Assembly (NCBI GenBank): GCA_951804985.1
Contig: OX638132.1
Span: 90,152,696 to 90,216,695 of the forward strand
DNA from: Dryomyza anilis
Taxonomy: Eukaryota > Arthropoda > Insecta > Diptera > Dryomyzidae
DNA: 64,000 bases
Direction: 5' to 3'
How positions within the stretch are numbered: the stretch's first letter is position 1; each line of letters opens with the position of its first letter. Of this stretch, positions 48,275 to 58,489 are shown piece by piece. A program made the translations under genes and the position numbers. The notes under the pieces were generated by a model that was not told the origin of the DNA, searched no databases, and was given only the letters and a program-made list of their open reading frames with translations.

Positions 48275-49255
48275 ATTTAGAGTCCGGAGGGTGTCATAGG
48301 CTATATATGGGCGGGATTAGACAAAGGGGTGTGGCACCTCCCATACAACCTAAACTTTCAAAACGACATAACTCGGCACATACACAAGCTAAGAAGTTGA
48401 AACAAAAAACTCAAATACAAAAAAAAAATACAAAAGCAAAAACACAAAAACAAAAGCAAAAATAAAATACAAAAACAAAAGTAAAAGCACAAAACTTAAG
48501 CTATAACTCAAAAACAACAGAAAAATAAAAAAGGATAGAAAACAAAATCAACCAGGATCGTAAAATTCACCACACTAAAATTCACCACACTAAAATTAAC
48601 CACACTAAAACTCACCACACTAAAATTCACCACACTAAAACTCACCACACTAAAATTTACCAGACTAATATTCACCACACTAAAATTCACCACACAAAAA
48701 CTCACCACACTAAATTTCACCACAATAAAACACACCACACTAAAATTATAGTAATATAATAGTTTGGCGCTACAGTCCTGTATAGAACTTCGGCCGAGCT
48801 CTTTCACCACACTAAAATTCACCACATTCAAATTGACCCACTAAAACTGACCACACTGAAATTCACCACACTTAAATTCAACACACTAACACACACAACA
48901 ATAAAATTCACTACACTTAAACTCATCACACAAAAATTCACCACACTAAAACTCACCACACTAAAACTTCTACTGGGAATAACTCTACGGGGAAGAATTA
49001 TACGGGAAAGAATTCTACTGGGAAGAATTCTACGGGGAAGCACAGTCTGAGAAAGAATTGTCTATGAGAAAAGTTGTTTTATCGGATAATTAGTATGGTT
49101 TTGGTTACTACATTTATAAAACCAATAAAAAAACGTCCACAGTGAAGCACGGGTCCCTGATATAAATAATAAAAATGTTATTTATATTAATAAAATTGCT
49201 CAATAACCTTGCATTCACATAATATTTTCACGAGTCGTGTACGGGTCCAGCTATA
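48275..49255 (+). mobile_element. Helitron-like copy with expanded minisatellite, 5' truncated
   Basis: The sequence at 48330-48400 (tggcacctcccata, then an aagctaagaag tract) matches the Helitron-like elements at 37.9 and 32.4 kb. A CAAAAGC-type tract follows, then a CACCACACTAAAATT array at 48560-48980, GAAGAATTCTACGGGG repeats near 48985-49040, and an end CACGAGTCGTG...GTCCAGCTA at 49230-49253. The terminal G of CTAG is altered. A SINE fragment is embedded at 48757-48809. Confidence 0.65.
48757..48809 (-). mobile_element. 52-bp 3' fragment of SINE S1 inside a minisatellite
   Basis: It matches the tail end of S1 (agtttggcgctacagtcctg, then to ctctttcacca). It merges into the CACCACACTAAAATT array at a shared CACCA, which suggests a microhomology junction rather than full-length retroposition. 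Confidence 0.75.
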
Positions 49256-49408
49256 TTAAATAAAGACAGCATTTTTTACCTTGATAAATTAAAAATCTGA
49301 AAAATTTATAAAACCAGAAAATTTAAATTTAATATGTAACAACAAAATTTTCACGCTTAAAAGCAAATTTTTATTTTCATACTTTTCTTTTATTTTAAGT
49401 TTAAGAAA

Positions 49409-49811
49409 AGCAAAATAATGGGAAATTATAAAATGGCCTACATCTCAAAAACTAGAGCCAATTTGACAAAACTGATATCATTTTTGAAATCAGCGCAATA
49501 AATGTATTCAATATTTGCTATCACTTTTACTGCACCATGTCAAAATTTGTATTTGGTTTGGCAGTGTTATTCTTCATATGCAGAAACTATGTTTCTAGAT
49601 ATCGAAAAAGTAACTAAGAGCAATTATTCTTGATATGCAGAGGTTTTTCTTCTTTTAAATCAAAAATCAGCATGATGCATGTGTGTTTTTTTTACAAATA
49701 GAACAACAAATAGAACAACAAATTTTATATAATACTACCTATGCATTTTTTCATCAATATTATTAATACGATCATCAATATTATGAACTTTTTCATTAAG
49801 ATGTTATTTAA
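49409..49811 (+). repeat. Segmental duplication, copy 1
   Basis: About 400 bp (agcaaaataatgggaaatta to atgttattta), duplicated in the same orientation at 52744-53138 with roughly 90-95% identity by eye. The right end includes D-like palindromes catcaatattattaatacga. Confidence 0.85.
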
Positions 49812-50006
49812 AGATTCATAAATAGGATGAATTTGGTGACAAAGCATAACATTGATGAACAAATTCATAACTTTTTTTCAGTGTGCTCTTTTTCATTGAA
49901 GCCGAATTCCTTTCCATTTTTAGAAGTAAATATCGTGTAGTGAAAATGAGCGTGATTTGCGAGACTTTTACATTATCGACTGAAGTGAAAATTATTGTTT
50001 ACCTCT

Positions 50007-50430
50007 CACACAAAAAGAAAATACCAACAACCAGTATTCATCATATTGATGATACGTTCATTTAACGAAAATTGTTTTAATGTTTTTCATTTTCAATATT
50101 TTTATTACATCAAATTTCAAACAAAAATTTGTCTCCGTTTACTCAATTATGTATGTCTTAATAATTCTTATTAGATTTATGATTTTTAAATTAATATGGT
50201 TTGATGAACAAATATCATCAATATGATGTACACTTGTTCAATAATATGAAGAAAAGGAGTCTTTGCATAATTATAAATTTAAAAACTTATAAGAATTATA
50301 ACTAGATAAATGTTTAAATGGAGACAAATATTACGTTAAAATCAGCTGTAAAAAAATATATTGAAAATGAAAAACATTTAAAAAATACGATTTTAATTCA
50401 ATGAATGAATTCATCAATATGATGAATTGT
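50007..50430. repeat. D-family element, D2
   Basis: It starts cacacaaaaagaaaatacca and is collinear with 45999-46399. The right terminus is degraded into gatgaattgttggtgaaa. Confidence 0.75.
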
Positions 50431-50950
50431 TGGTGAAAATTTGGTGAAAATTTGTTAAAATGGTCTTGAATATACTAAAACTTTTTAAATTCCAACTGAC
50501 TTCAAAACCACAATATTCCAAATGTTCCCACTTTCGGATTTCGTAAATTCGCGTGAGCACTGTATTTTTTCTCAAGTGTAAATAAATTATATATTGGAAA
50601 TATTTTCTGGATAAAGAAAAAATAGTAGATTTATTTACACACATTGCGTAACTTTGTGTAAATAAAAATAAATAATTCCAAGTGCATAATCGTCTGTCGT
50701 TTGCAAGAAAGTGAAAATGCTTCAAAATTAAATTGAAAAAATAAACATATAAAATATTTCAATATTCTGTTTACACAAAATTATCAATTGTGGTTGTGGC
50801 TCTAGCTCTTCATAGCTCTTCTGCTTATTGTTGTTGTAGTTTGTGGTTTTATGTTTTTGTTGTTGTTTTAAAGTTTCCGCTCACGTTGTTGTTCAAAATT
50901 TCACTTTCTGTTTGCCGAGAGTTTTGCTGCTGCTATTGCTGTTGCTGCAG

Positions 50951-51326
50951 TCAGTCGAGCGCTCGCGTGTAGGCTCTTAATTTCGCACCTACTATGCGCG
51001 CCAACCAACCAACTTTGCTTTGCTTTAAATAATTAATTTAAATAAGTTTTTAATAGCTTCATAAACATCAGAACATGGCTGTGAACACTGCCACCCGCCT
51101 GGAAGCTGAATAATGTTTCACCATAAAGAGCAACAACGCAGCAAGCAAGGCATCCTCTAGAGCAGTAGCAACCGAAGTTCAAACATAAACCTAACTTCAA
51201 GTGTTTTACGTTAAGTTAACGTAACGCTAAAAGCTTGCAGTTCATTAACGCGCCGTACAGTGCACAAAACAACAAATCAACTTGTTGTCTAGTTTAAAGT
51301 TAAAAGCTCATTTTGCAAAAATAAAA
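50951..51326 (+). promoter_or_regulatory. Probable core promoter and non-coding first exon (proximal)
   Basis: A GC-rich island stands out in AT-rich surroundings. It contains an Inr match TCAGTC with +1 at 50953, no TATA box, and no DPE match at +28. Downstream comes a leader-like sequence with a 12-codon uORF at 51075-51113 (start context aacATGg). A weak donor aaaa|gtaaaa occurs at 51326/51327. It would be the proximal first exon of the gene whose coding exon begins at 55215, with an intron of about 3.9 kb. Transcript evidence is lacking. Confidence 0.45.
51075..51113 (+). CDS. 12-codon upstream ORF in the proximal first exon
   Basis: ATG GCT GTG... to TAA encodes MAVNTATRLEAE. It starts about 122 nt after the proposed TSS in a good context (A at -2 and -3 region, G at +4), with GC-rich, coding-like codons. 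It could be a regulatory uORF in the 5'UTR or a chance frame. The peptide has no recognisable similarity. Confidence 0.3.
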   Translation: MAVNTATRLEAE

Positions 51327-51458
51327 GTAAAATAAATAAATGAATTGAAAAGTTAGCACAATTTATATATAAATTAGTTTTTGAATTCAATTCAAAGTTT
51401 TAATTACAAAGATTGTAAAATAATTTAAAAAATTGTTAAAAATCAATGTTTTATGATA

Positions 51459-52208
51459 CACAGTAAAAAAATTCTTCAATATGATGAATTTATTCATAAA
51501 TATTATGAATTTTTCACCAACTACCAGATTCTTCATATTGATACCATCGTTCATTAAATTACATATTAATGAATGTATTCATTATATATATGAACTAAAT
51601 ATTCAATACAATGAATTTGATTGTCATATTGATGAATTTGTTCATAATATTTTTTCAAACAAAAAAAAAAAAATTATAAAATAATTCGTAAAAAAAGTGT
51701 TCGAAAAAAAATTTTGTTCAAAAAAAAAAAATTGAAAAAAAAATTTGAAAAAAAATTTTTTTTTTCACAATTTATTTTTTTAAATATAACTTTTTATTAA
51801 TAAAAAGTTGTAATTATAATTAATATATTATAAAACATTTTACTAATTTATGCATGTCGAGCAAGCATTATATGAAATAACATACAAGAACTACTTGAGA
51901 ATTGAGAAGTACGGCAAAAAATAAACGAAAATAAAATATTTTGATAGAAATTTGTTTTAATGTACAGCGCTCTTCAATATGAAGAACATATATCTTGTAT
52001 TTTATATTTCGGTTCATTAATATGACGAAACGTATTCTTCACATACAGTTCATCATATTGAAGAACACTTTACCAAGCGTTCTTCATATTTATGCATTCA
52101 TAACATTTATGGCGTTAGTCATTAATATTATAAATGGTTCTTCAATACAATGAATCATGGTTTAAAGAACGGAATTCATCAATATGATGTACATTTTTTT
52201 TTTCTGTG
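51459..52208. repeat. D-family element, complete D1 (750 bp)
   Basis: TA|CACAGTAAAAAAA to TTTTTTCTGTG|TA. Two palindromic arms surround a homopolymer-rich centre and the conserved tgcatgtcgagcaagcatt block. It is the best reference copy of D1 and lies in the intron after the proximal first exon. Confidence 0.88.
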
Positions 52209-52439
52209 TAGTGTATTGATGAATAAACAAAACTAAAAATTGCATTTTTTGCAAGAACAAGATCGACTTTTTGATGCAAGAACAAGATTCTACCCTGCTA
52301 ATCGAAAGCAAGGAATGACTAACCTGACATGAAATTAGTGATGGCGTTTTTGTTGATACCCAATACTTTATATTGGATATTTGATCATATATTAATATCG
52401 AATATTTTCGTTTAATAAGTATTTAATACTTTGTATTGA

Positions 52440-53700
52440 AATCAGGAACCTCAAAAAATCGGAACCCTTATTTTGGAACCGGAACTGCTATTTTAAAAAT
52501 ATTGGAACCATAACTGGAACCGATATTCCAAATGGTTTTAGTCTTTTTGAGGGACTACGAAGAACCGGAATCGTTTCGATATTTGTAGTCTGCATCGAAA
52601 GAGGAACCGTTATAAAAAATGTGTGGAACCGGATTTGGAAGAGATATTATTTTAAGGGCCTGTCAGGAACCGCAAAGAATCCGAAACGGAATCGGATCAC
52701 ATAAACATTTTTTGGTTAGAACCAAATCTTCAAATCTTGGAACAGCAAAATAATGGGAAATTATAAAATGGCCTATATCTCAAAAACTAGAGTCAATTTG
52801 ACAAAACTGATGTCATTTTTGGAATCAGCGCTATAAATGTATCCATTATTTGCTGTAACTTTTACTGCACCATGTTAAAATTTGTATTTTGTCGGGCAGT
52901 GTTATTCTTCATATGCAGAAACTATGTTCCTATGTATCGAAAAAGTAACTAAGAGCAATTATTCTTGATATGCAGAGGTTTTTCTTCTTTCATGTCAAAA
53001 ATCAGTATGATCAGTATGCATGTGTGTGTTTTCACAAATAGAACAACAATTTTTATATAATACTACCTATGCATTTTTCATCAATATTATTAATACGATC
53101 ATCAATATTATGAACTTTTTCATTAAGATGTTATTTAATGAACCGGAATCGGAGCACATATAAATTTTTTGGTTGGAACCAGAATCAGAATCGGAACCGC
53201 TATTTTTCAAATCTTGGAACAAAAACTCGAACCGATATTCCAAACGGAATTAGTTCTTGTCAAGGATAACAACTAACTGGAAACGTTTCGATTTTTGTAG
53301 CCGGAATCGTTTTAGGAACCGTTATGAAAAAATATGTTGAACCGGATTTGAAACACATAATTTTTTTAGTCCCTGTTAGAGACAAAAAACCGGAACCGTG
53401 TCGATTAAGAATAGAAATCGGAACCTTTATTAAAAAAATGTATGAAATCGGAACTGGAATTTGGTTGGAACCGGAATCTGGACCGGAACCGCTATTTTAA
53501 AAATGTTGGTGTCAGAACCGATATTCCTGTCAGAGACCGCAAAAAACCGGAATCGGAACTGTAACTGTTTCGAATTTTGGAACCGGAACTACTATTAAAA
53601 AAATGTGTGGAAATGAAATCGAAATACATACAATTTTTTTTTTTGAACCACTTTTTTAAACATCTTGGAAACAGTATTTGAACAGAAATTCCAAAGGTTA
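52440..53700 (+). repeat. Degenerate GGAACCGGAAT-word array
   Basis: Dozens of GGAACCG/GGAATCGG words in long irregular units (attttaaaaatnttggaacc, accgatattccaaa, tgtcaggaaccgc). It is interrupted by the duplicated block at 52744-53138. No frame is open across it. Confidence 0.8.
52744..53138 (+). repeat. Segmental duplication, copy 2, inside the GGAACCGG array
   Basis: Copy of 49409-49811 that splits the GGAACCGG-rich array. No terminal repeats or target duplications are obvious. The array resumes immediately at aatgaaccggaatcgg. Confidence 0.85.
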
Positions 53701-54564
53701 TTTGTCTCTGATTGAAATAAAGTTTTTTTGTTTGGCGTTTATTTTTTTATTTAACCTTTTATTAAAAATGTGCAAGAACATGAACCCAGTCTTTCTATTT
53801 TATTTTCAATTCGTTTTGAATTTTTTTATATTTATTAAATAGATAAATCATTTAATATTTTAATATTACCCTATTTTAATATTTCAATTAAACAAATATC
53901 ACTTTTCTTTAAACAATGTTTTTGAAACTATTCAAAGGAAAATTTGCACAAAACGTCTAAATAAATTTGCAAGTTGACATGTTTTTGTCTGTCTCTACTT
54001 TATTCAGCGACATTTCAAAAAAGCTGCACAAACTTTCAAGTTAAATTATTCTGTCGCCTAACTATAATTTGTATGCTTTTGCATCACATTTGCGCAGCTA
54101 CATACATACTTTGTGTGACAAAATATTATTTAATTTGTTTAAAGTTTTTAATTAAAAATGTGGCATTTGGTAGCGTTTGCATTTTTCTATATTTAGCAGG
54201 GGTTTAAAAAAAAGGGGATACAAAAAAGGGGATACAGTCAAATAAAATTACGCAAATTATTTTAATTCAGATGACATTCAAAAAGAATTTTTATAAGACA
54301 ATTAGCGAAAGGGGTTTTCAAATAATTTAACATTACTTAAATGTTGCTATGTTATATTCAAATTGCGATATTGAAGTATAGTGGGAAATACTTTCTGGGG
54401 TAAAGTGGGAAACGTAATTTAAGCAATATTGCTTATAATTTTGGTGAAAATATTTTGTTATATGAATTATTTAATTGGTTAAGCCAAGAAAAAACTTCAA
54501 TCTTGGATAGAAACCAATGAAAAGTCTGTTGTACTGTTTTCGGCAAGCACACAGATGATGACTA
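53701..54564. other. AT-rich non-coding sequence (intron of the main gene if the 50.95-kb promoter is used)
   Basis: The frame 53974-54207 is Cys/Leu/Phe-rich and not supported. aaaaaaggggatac occurs twice at 54209-54235. Confidence 0.45.
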
Positions 54565-54899
54565 CACCATTTATAAATGTAATTCAGAATAGATCAATTG
54601 AATACAAAAGACATCAATTGAAATTCAGAAACTCCATTTGAAATTCAAAAGACATTACTTGAAGTTCAGAAATTCTTTTTGAAATTAAAAGGACGCCAAT
54701 TGAAAATCAATAATTTCAAATGGAAATTTCTGAATTTCAAATGGAAATTTCTGAATTTCAAATGGAATTTTTTAAATTGCAATTGATGTCTTTTCAATTT
54801 CAAATGGAATTTCTGAATTTCAATTGATGTCTTTTGAATATCAAATGGAATTTCAATTGATCTTTTCTGAAGTTCAGTTGTAAATGGTGTAGTTTATGG
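54565..54899. mobile_element. Foldback MITE, 335 bp
   Basis: CACCATTTATAAATG at the left and its inverted counterpart at the right are flanked by TA. Nearly the whole element folds back on itself. The arms consist of tandem units with ATTGAAATTCAGAAATTCCA and CAAAAGACATCAATTG. Confidence 0.8.
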
Positions 54900-55214
54900 T
54901 AAGAGTACAGAATATATTGGGGACGGGTATAAAATAGACAGTATTTGATATAAACTTCACCTTTGGCTGATTAAAGTTATTTCTAAACTGCCTTGAATCT
55001 ACCAAAAATTTGGTCAGAGAATGTTTCATTTATTATCCTGCTTAATACAGATTTTAATCGAAAATGTAATTTCTCAATTATATTCGTATTTATTTTAGTT
55101 TACAAAACATATAGATAAAATGCTTGAATAAATTACAAATTCTAAACAAATTTCAAAATTTTAACAAGAATCAGATATTTTAATTTTGTTTCTCTTCTTA
55201 ATTTTCTTTTACAG
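54900..55214 (+). other. Intron end before the coding exon
   Basis: T-rich sequence ending with a polypyrimidine tract tttctcttcttaattttctt and the acceptor acag at 55214. Confidence 0.6.
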
Positions 55215-55359
55215 ATGTGAAACGCAAATTATAGAACTCATTGTACAACTGAAAATGTAAATTTTGGTAGTGACAGACACAATAGCATCCAAGAACAGTG
55301 ATAATAAGCATACAAAAGGTCAAAATAATACTGAGGAGGTACACAATAGGACAAATGCA
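55215..55359 (+). promoter_or_regulatory. 5' leader of the gene with start-stop uORFs
   Basis: This is the presumed 5'UTR segment after the acceptor at 55214. It holds ATG-TGA at 55215-55220 and ATG-TAA at 55255-55260, two minimal start-stop elements. A further out-of-frame ATG at 55355 opens a 7-codon reading frame that overlaps the proposed start. Start-stop elements are known to stall ribosomes and damp downstream translation in other genes. Whether they act here is inference. Confidence 0.5.
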
Positions 55360-56389
55360 ATGCCTGCATTGTATTTAAACAGAACAACAAGGACAACAGG
55401 AGACAAAATAACATTAACTTCAATGGCGAAAAGTAGAACGAAAACAACAAGAAATAAAAGCACAACAAATAATATGCAAAATACAAATACTCTCAACAAG
55501 GATACGCGGTGGCGCAGACAAAACATAATGCATAGCAATAAAAGCAGAACAACTTTAATTTTGTCAAGAACAATAGTGATATGCAGTATGTTGCTGACAG
55601 TGGGCAGCCAAACAGTGACAGCGACCACAACAACAACAGACACCTCTACCGTTGCAAAGTACAGCCAACCCTTTGCAATGGACGATGATGGTTTTCGCCC
55701 CATGATACCGCAGGATATAAATCCCGAATATATAACACGCAATATTTTCACCGAGACAGGACAATATCGGGTCTTTGAGCCGGTAGAGACCGACTTAAGA
55801 GCGGCAACAACGATGGCAAATCGACAGCAGCGACTGCACAGGCGGCAACAGTTGCAGGCGAACGAACATAGTTGGTCCTTGCAGGAGCAAGCGGCTAAGA
55901 GGTTTAATAATGAACCAAATGAAAAGTCAACAAAAGAGCAGAGAACGGAGCAGCTAGAAGAAAAGTTGCAACATGAAGTAGCAGCAGAGGCGGAAGCACA
56001 GAGTCTACCGCAACAGCATACTCATCAACATCCTCATCATCACCATGAACACAAACATCATCTTCATCCAAAGACAGAGCTCAATACAGAGCTAAAAAGT
56101 CTCGAGGAGCTGCTTATCGAATACGTCGAGAATTTCTTTACGAAAGGACAATACGAACCAGTACCTGGACTTGTGCTGGAATTACAAAAGAATCATACAA
56201 TTCAGATGCCGTTGCACGCAACCATAAAAGAGGAGGAGTCAAGCGCCAATTTAGTACGTCAACTGCGACAGGCTGTATGGACAGAGATACCACCGTCCGG
56301 CGTATCCTCGAAAAATGCCAACGAAGGACCTACTGTACGCGTGGACATACCGCGTGCGCTGCAGACCGGAAGACTGCTGTTCTTTACAG
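55360..56389 (+). CDS. Exon 1 of the coding region: secreted/membrane protein, possibly Osiris/DUF1676-like
   Basis: This is the first coding exon of the one solid gene. The acceptor is a pyrimidine tract ending in acag at 55214, and the frame stays open from 55261 to the donor acag|gttcat at 56389/56390 (phase 1). I start at 55360, the first in-frame ATG with a purine at -3. In-frame ATGs at 55423, 55474 and 55528 are alternatives. The 55528 start would place a basic n-region directly before the hydrophobic stretch TTLILSRTIVICSMLLTVGS (residues about 64-83 from 55360), a classical signal peptide. With an earlier start this stretch would act as a signal anchor. Next come a Thr run, a Gln/Arg-rich region, a Glu/Gln-rich helix, a His-rich run (about 217-237), a predicted amphipathic helix SLEELLIEYVENFF (about 246) and RVDIPRALQTGRLLFF at the exon end. 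Basic plus hydrophobic residues at this junction recall Osiris proteins. That is family memory, not a search result, and the cellular role is unknown. Confidence 0.85.
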
Positions 56390-56576
56390 GTTCATTAACT
56401 TACTTCAAAACAGACAAACAAAAGACGACTTACTTTGTGTTTGTCTGGCTTTAATTAAAAGTTTTAGTCAATTTTTCCATTAGACGCATTACTATCAACC
56501 ACATTTCTAAGTATCTCATTCCAATGTACAAATTATACGAATTTTTTGTTTTTTTGTTTTCTTTGCTCTTTTGTAG

Positions 56577-56690
56577 GCCTCAAGAAACTGATGTGGCCCG
56601 TTTTTGTCGGTCTGCAGATACTGAAATCATTGCTGTTCGCAATGTTTCTGCCAAGTTTAATTGGCTCCTTTGGCAAGCTGCTGGGCAAGG
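56577..56690 (+). CDS. Exon 2: hydrophobic segment of the same protein
   Basis: The acceptor ttttgtag|GCC and donor AAGG|gtaagtg are near-consensus. The 114-bp exon is phase 1 on both sides, so it is symmetric and could be skipped without a frameshift. It encodes 38 residues beginning LKKLMWPVFVGLQILKSLLF and continuing through a second hydrophobic run with FLPSLIGSFGKLLGKG. A Lys-Lys followed by a long aliphatic segment is the part most like the conserved hydrophobic region of DUF1676/Osiris proteins. It could be a membrane-embedded or hairpin segment. Skipping it would give a form lacking the hydrophobic segment, which is inference only. Confidence 0.88.
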
Positions 56691-56883
56691 GTAAGTGCTG
56701 TGCTTCCCCCAAATACTTATATATTAGCTATTTTATGTGAATGTAGACAGAATGGCAAAGAATTTGGTACTGCGATTTGTTTTTGCATGTTTGTGGTTGC
56801 GCACACAGAAAAAAAAAATATTGAACGTAAATATAGCAATTGAGATTAGTTGCTACAAAAAATTAAATCTATTAATATAATTA

Positions 56884-57191
56884 GCGGTAGTTCAGTGGTT
56901 AGTGCGTTGGACTGCGAGCCGAAAGGTCCCCGGTTCAAGCCTGGACTGGGGCTAACAACATCTTTTCATAGAAACATTTTTCTATACCGCGCTACCTCTC
57001 GGCAGTAAATGGCAAACCTACGGGAGTAAAACATTGCCTATGAAAAGCTCTCACCCGCCGTTCGGATTCGGCAATAAACTGTAGGTCCCACCACTTTGAG
57101 TACAAATATAACACGCACAGCTCAAAATGGTGAGAGAGCTCGGCCGAAGTTCTGTACAGGACTGTAGCGCCAAACTATTATTTATTTTATT
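56884..57191 (+). mobile_element. tRNA-derived SINE (family S1), copy 3, intronic
   Basis: It lies in sense orientation within the intron between coding exons 2 and 3. The A box region is tagttcagtgg and the B box GGTTCAAGCC. The tail is TTATT-rich. Instead of a short duplication it is flanked by about 45-bp imperfect direct repeats (56839-56883 and 57192-57237) that belong to the surrounding C element. Confidence 0.85.
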
Positions 57192-57571
57192 ATTGAGTTT
57201 AGTTGCTACAAAATAATTAATTCCATTATTATAATTAATTGGATATACATATTATTTAATAGTATAATTCAAATTTTTTATGGGTTGGGGTATATGCTAA
57301 TACTTAGCATACAAACCAACCAACAGTTTTATAGTCAACTCACAGTTTACAGCCACTATACAGTTCTACAGCCACTACACCGTATTGCACGTACTGTTCT
57401 ACTGATCTTATTTTACATTATTTCATCGCAACGCGTGCTTGCCTATTCGATTCGTCGGCTTACATCGTGAGTATATCATGGCTTTGGTAATCGTCTCTCC
57501 TATTTGTGTATAACTGCTCTACTGGCGACGTGAACGTGATTCAAACGAAGAACAACAAATAAAATAAATAA

Positions 57572-58267
57572 CCAGTTGGGAAGGTTAGATCACATGGGAA
57601 ATTTTAAAGTAGGTGTAATTATGATAGTTAGGATTATCAAAATTATAGTCGGTCTAAGCCGACTATAAATACCCTACACATATGTGTGGTTACCATTCAA
57701 AGTGATATATAGGTCACCAGGGTATACGAATCCTGAAAATAACTACAAACATTCAATCGCTGAAGAATTTCCATTCATTTGATACCCATATTTACAAATG
57801 GGTAGGTGTACCGAATTTCGATTTTTTTTTTGTGAACCACAAGTCTTTTCGGAAAACATTATTATCATGTATTTGAGCATGATATCAATATATATTTGAC
57901 CAAAAAAGTTGTCCTAAGCACGTATACATAAAAATTGATCTTTATATGTACATTTTATATGAGGTATTTGAACATAAGTGGTCGGATCATAGGTCACAAT
58001 GGACCGATCTCGCACATACAGCGTAGGTATATTAGTAATCTAAGTTATAAGTTTCATTTATCTAGCTCTTCAATTTTAAAAGTAGTAGGGATTTCAACAG
58101 ACAGACAGACAGACATACGGGCAGACGGACATCGCTAAATCGACTCAGGAGGTCATGCTGATCAAGAATATATATACTTTTCCATACCGGAGATGCTTCC
58201 TTCTGGGTGTTACAAACGGCGTACCAAACTGAATATACCCTTTCACTCTTAGTGTAGGGTATAAAAA
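57572..58267 (+). repeat. Interspersed repeat family B, copy 2 (intronic)
   Basis: Uninterrupted copy of family B with the (GACA)n core at 58095-58130 and the end gtgtagggtataaaaa. It lies within the C element of the gene's second intron. Confidence 0.85.
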
Positions 58268-58489
58268 TAACAAATTTTTTTCATCGGCTATGTTAATTTC
58301 TTTTAAATTTTGTTCAATTAATTTATTAATTAATGTAATTAAATATTTAATTAATGTAATTAAATATTTAATTAATGTAATTAAATATTTAATTAATACA
58401 ATTAAATGTCGTATCGACGATAAAACAATTAAAAGTTAATTGTATTGATAATTTTTTTTTGCTATATTTACACATATATTTTTTCTGTG

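Larger units (their letters stand above)
56804..58489. mobile_element. C-family element in intron 2, with nested SINE S1 and family B repeat
   Basis: CACAGAAAAAAAAAATATTG...AAATATAGCAAT at the left is inverted at the right as attgat...TTTGCTATATTTACAC...TTTTTTCTGTG. SINE S1 (56884-57191) and repeat B (57572-58267) lie inside. Sequences between 58310 and 58410 are a short AT-rich tandem repeat. The termini resemble D ends, so C and D may share a transposase source. Confidence 0.65.

Noticed and set aside
48560..48980. CRISPR-like array
   Set aside because: Tandem repeat without unique spacers, in a eukaryotic Helitron-like element.
48508..49043. 107- and 71-aa minus frames with repeated FSVVNFSVV
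   Set aside because: The 15-bp CACCACACTAAAATT array translates to an in-frame pentapeptide repeat; there is no start context and it is broken by the SINE fragment.
50414..50725. 103-aa minus frame
   Set aside because: Begins next to a D2 element end and contains no domain; composition fits chance in AT-rich DNA.
55320..55751. 143-aa minus-strand frame rich in Val and Leu
   Set aside because: Antisense shadow of coding exon 1; the sense strand has splice and phase support.
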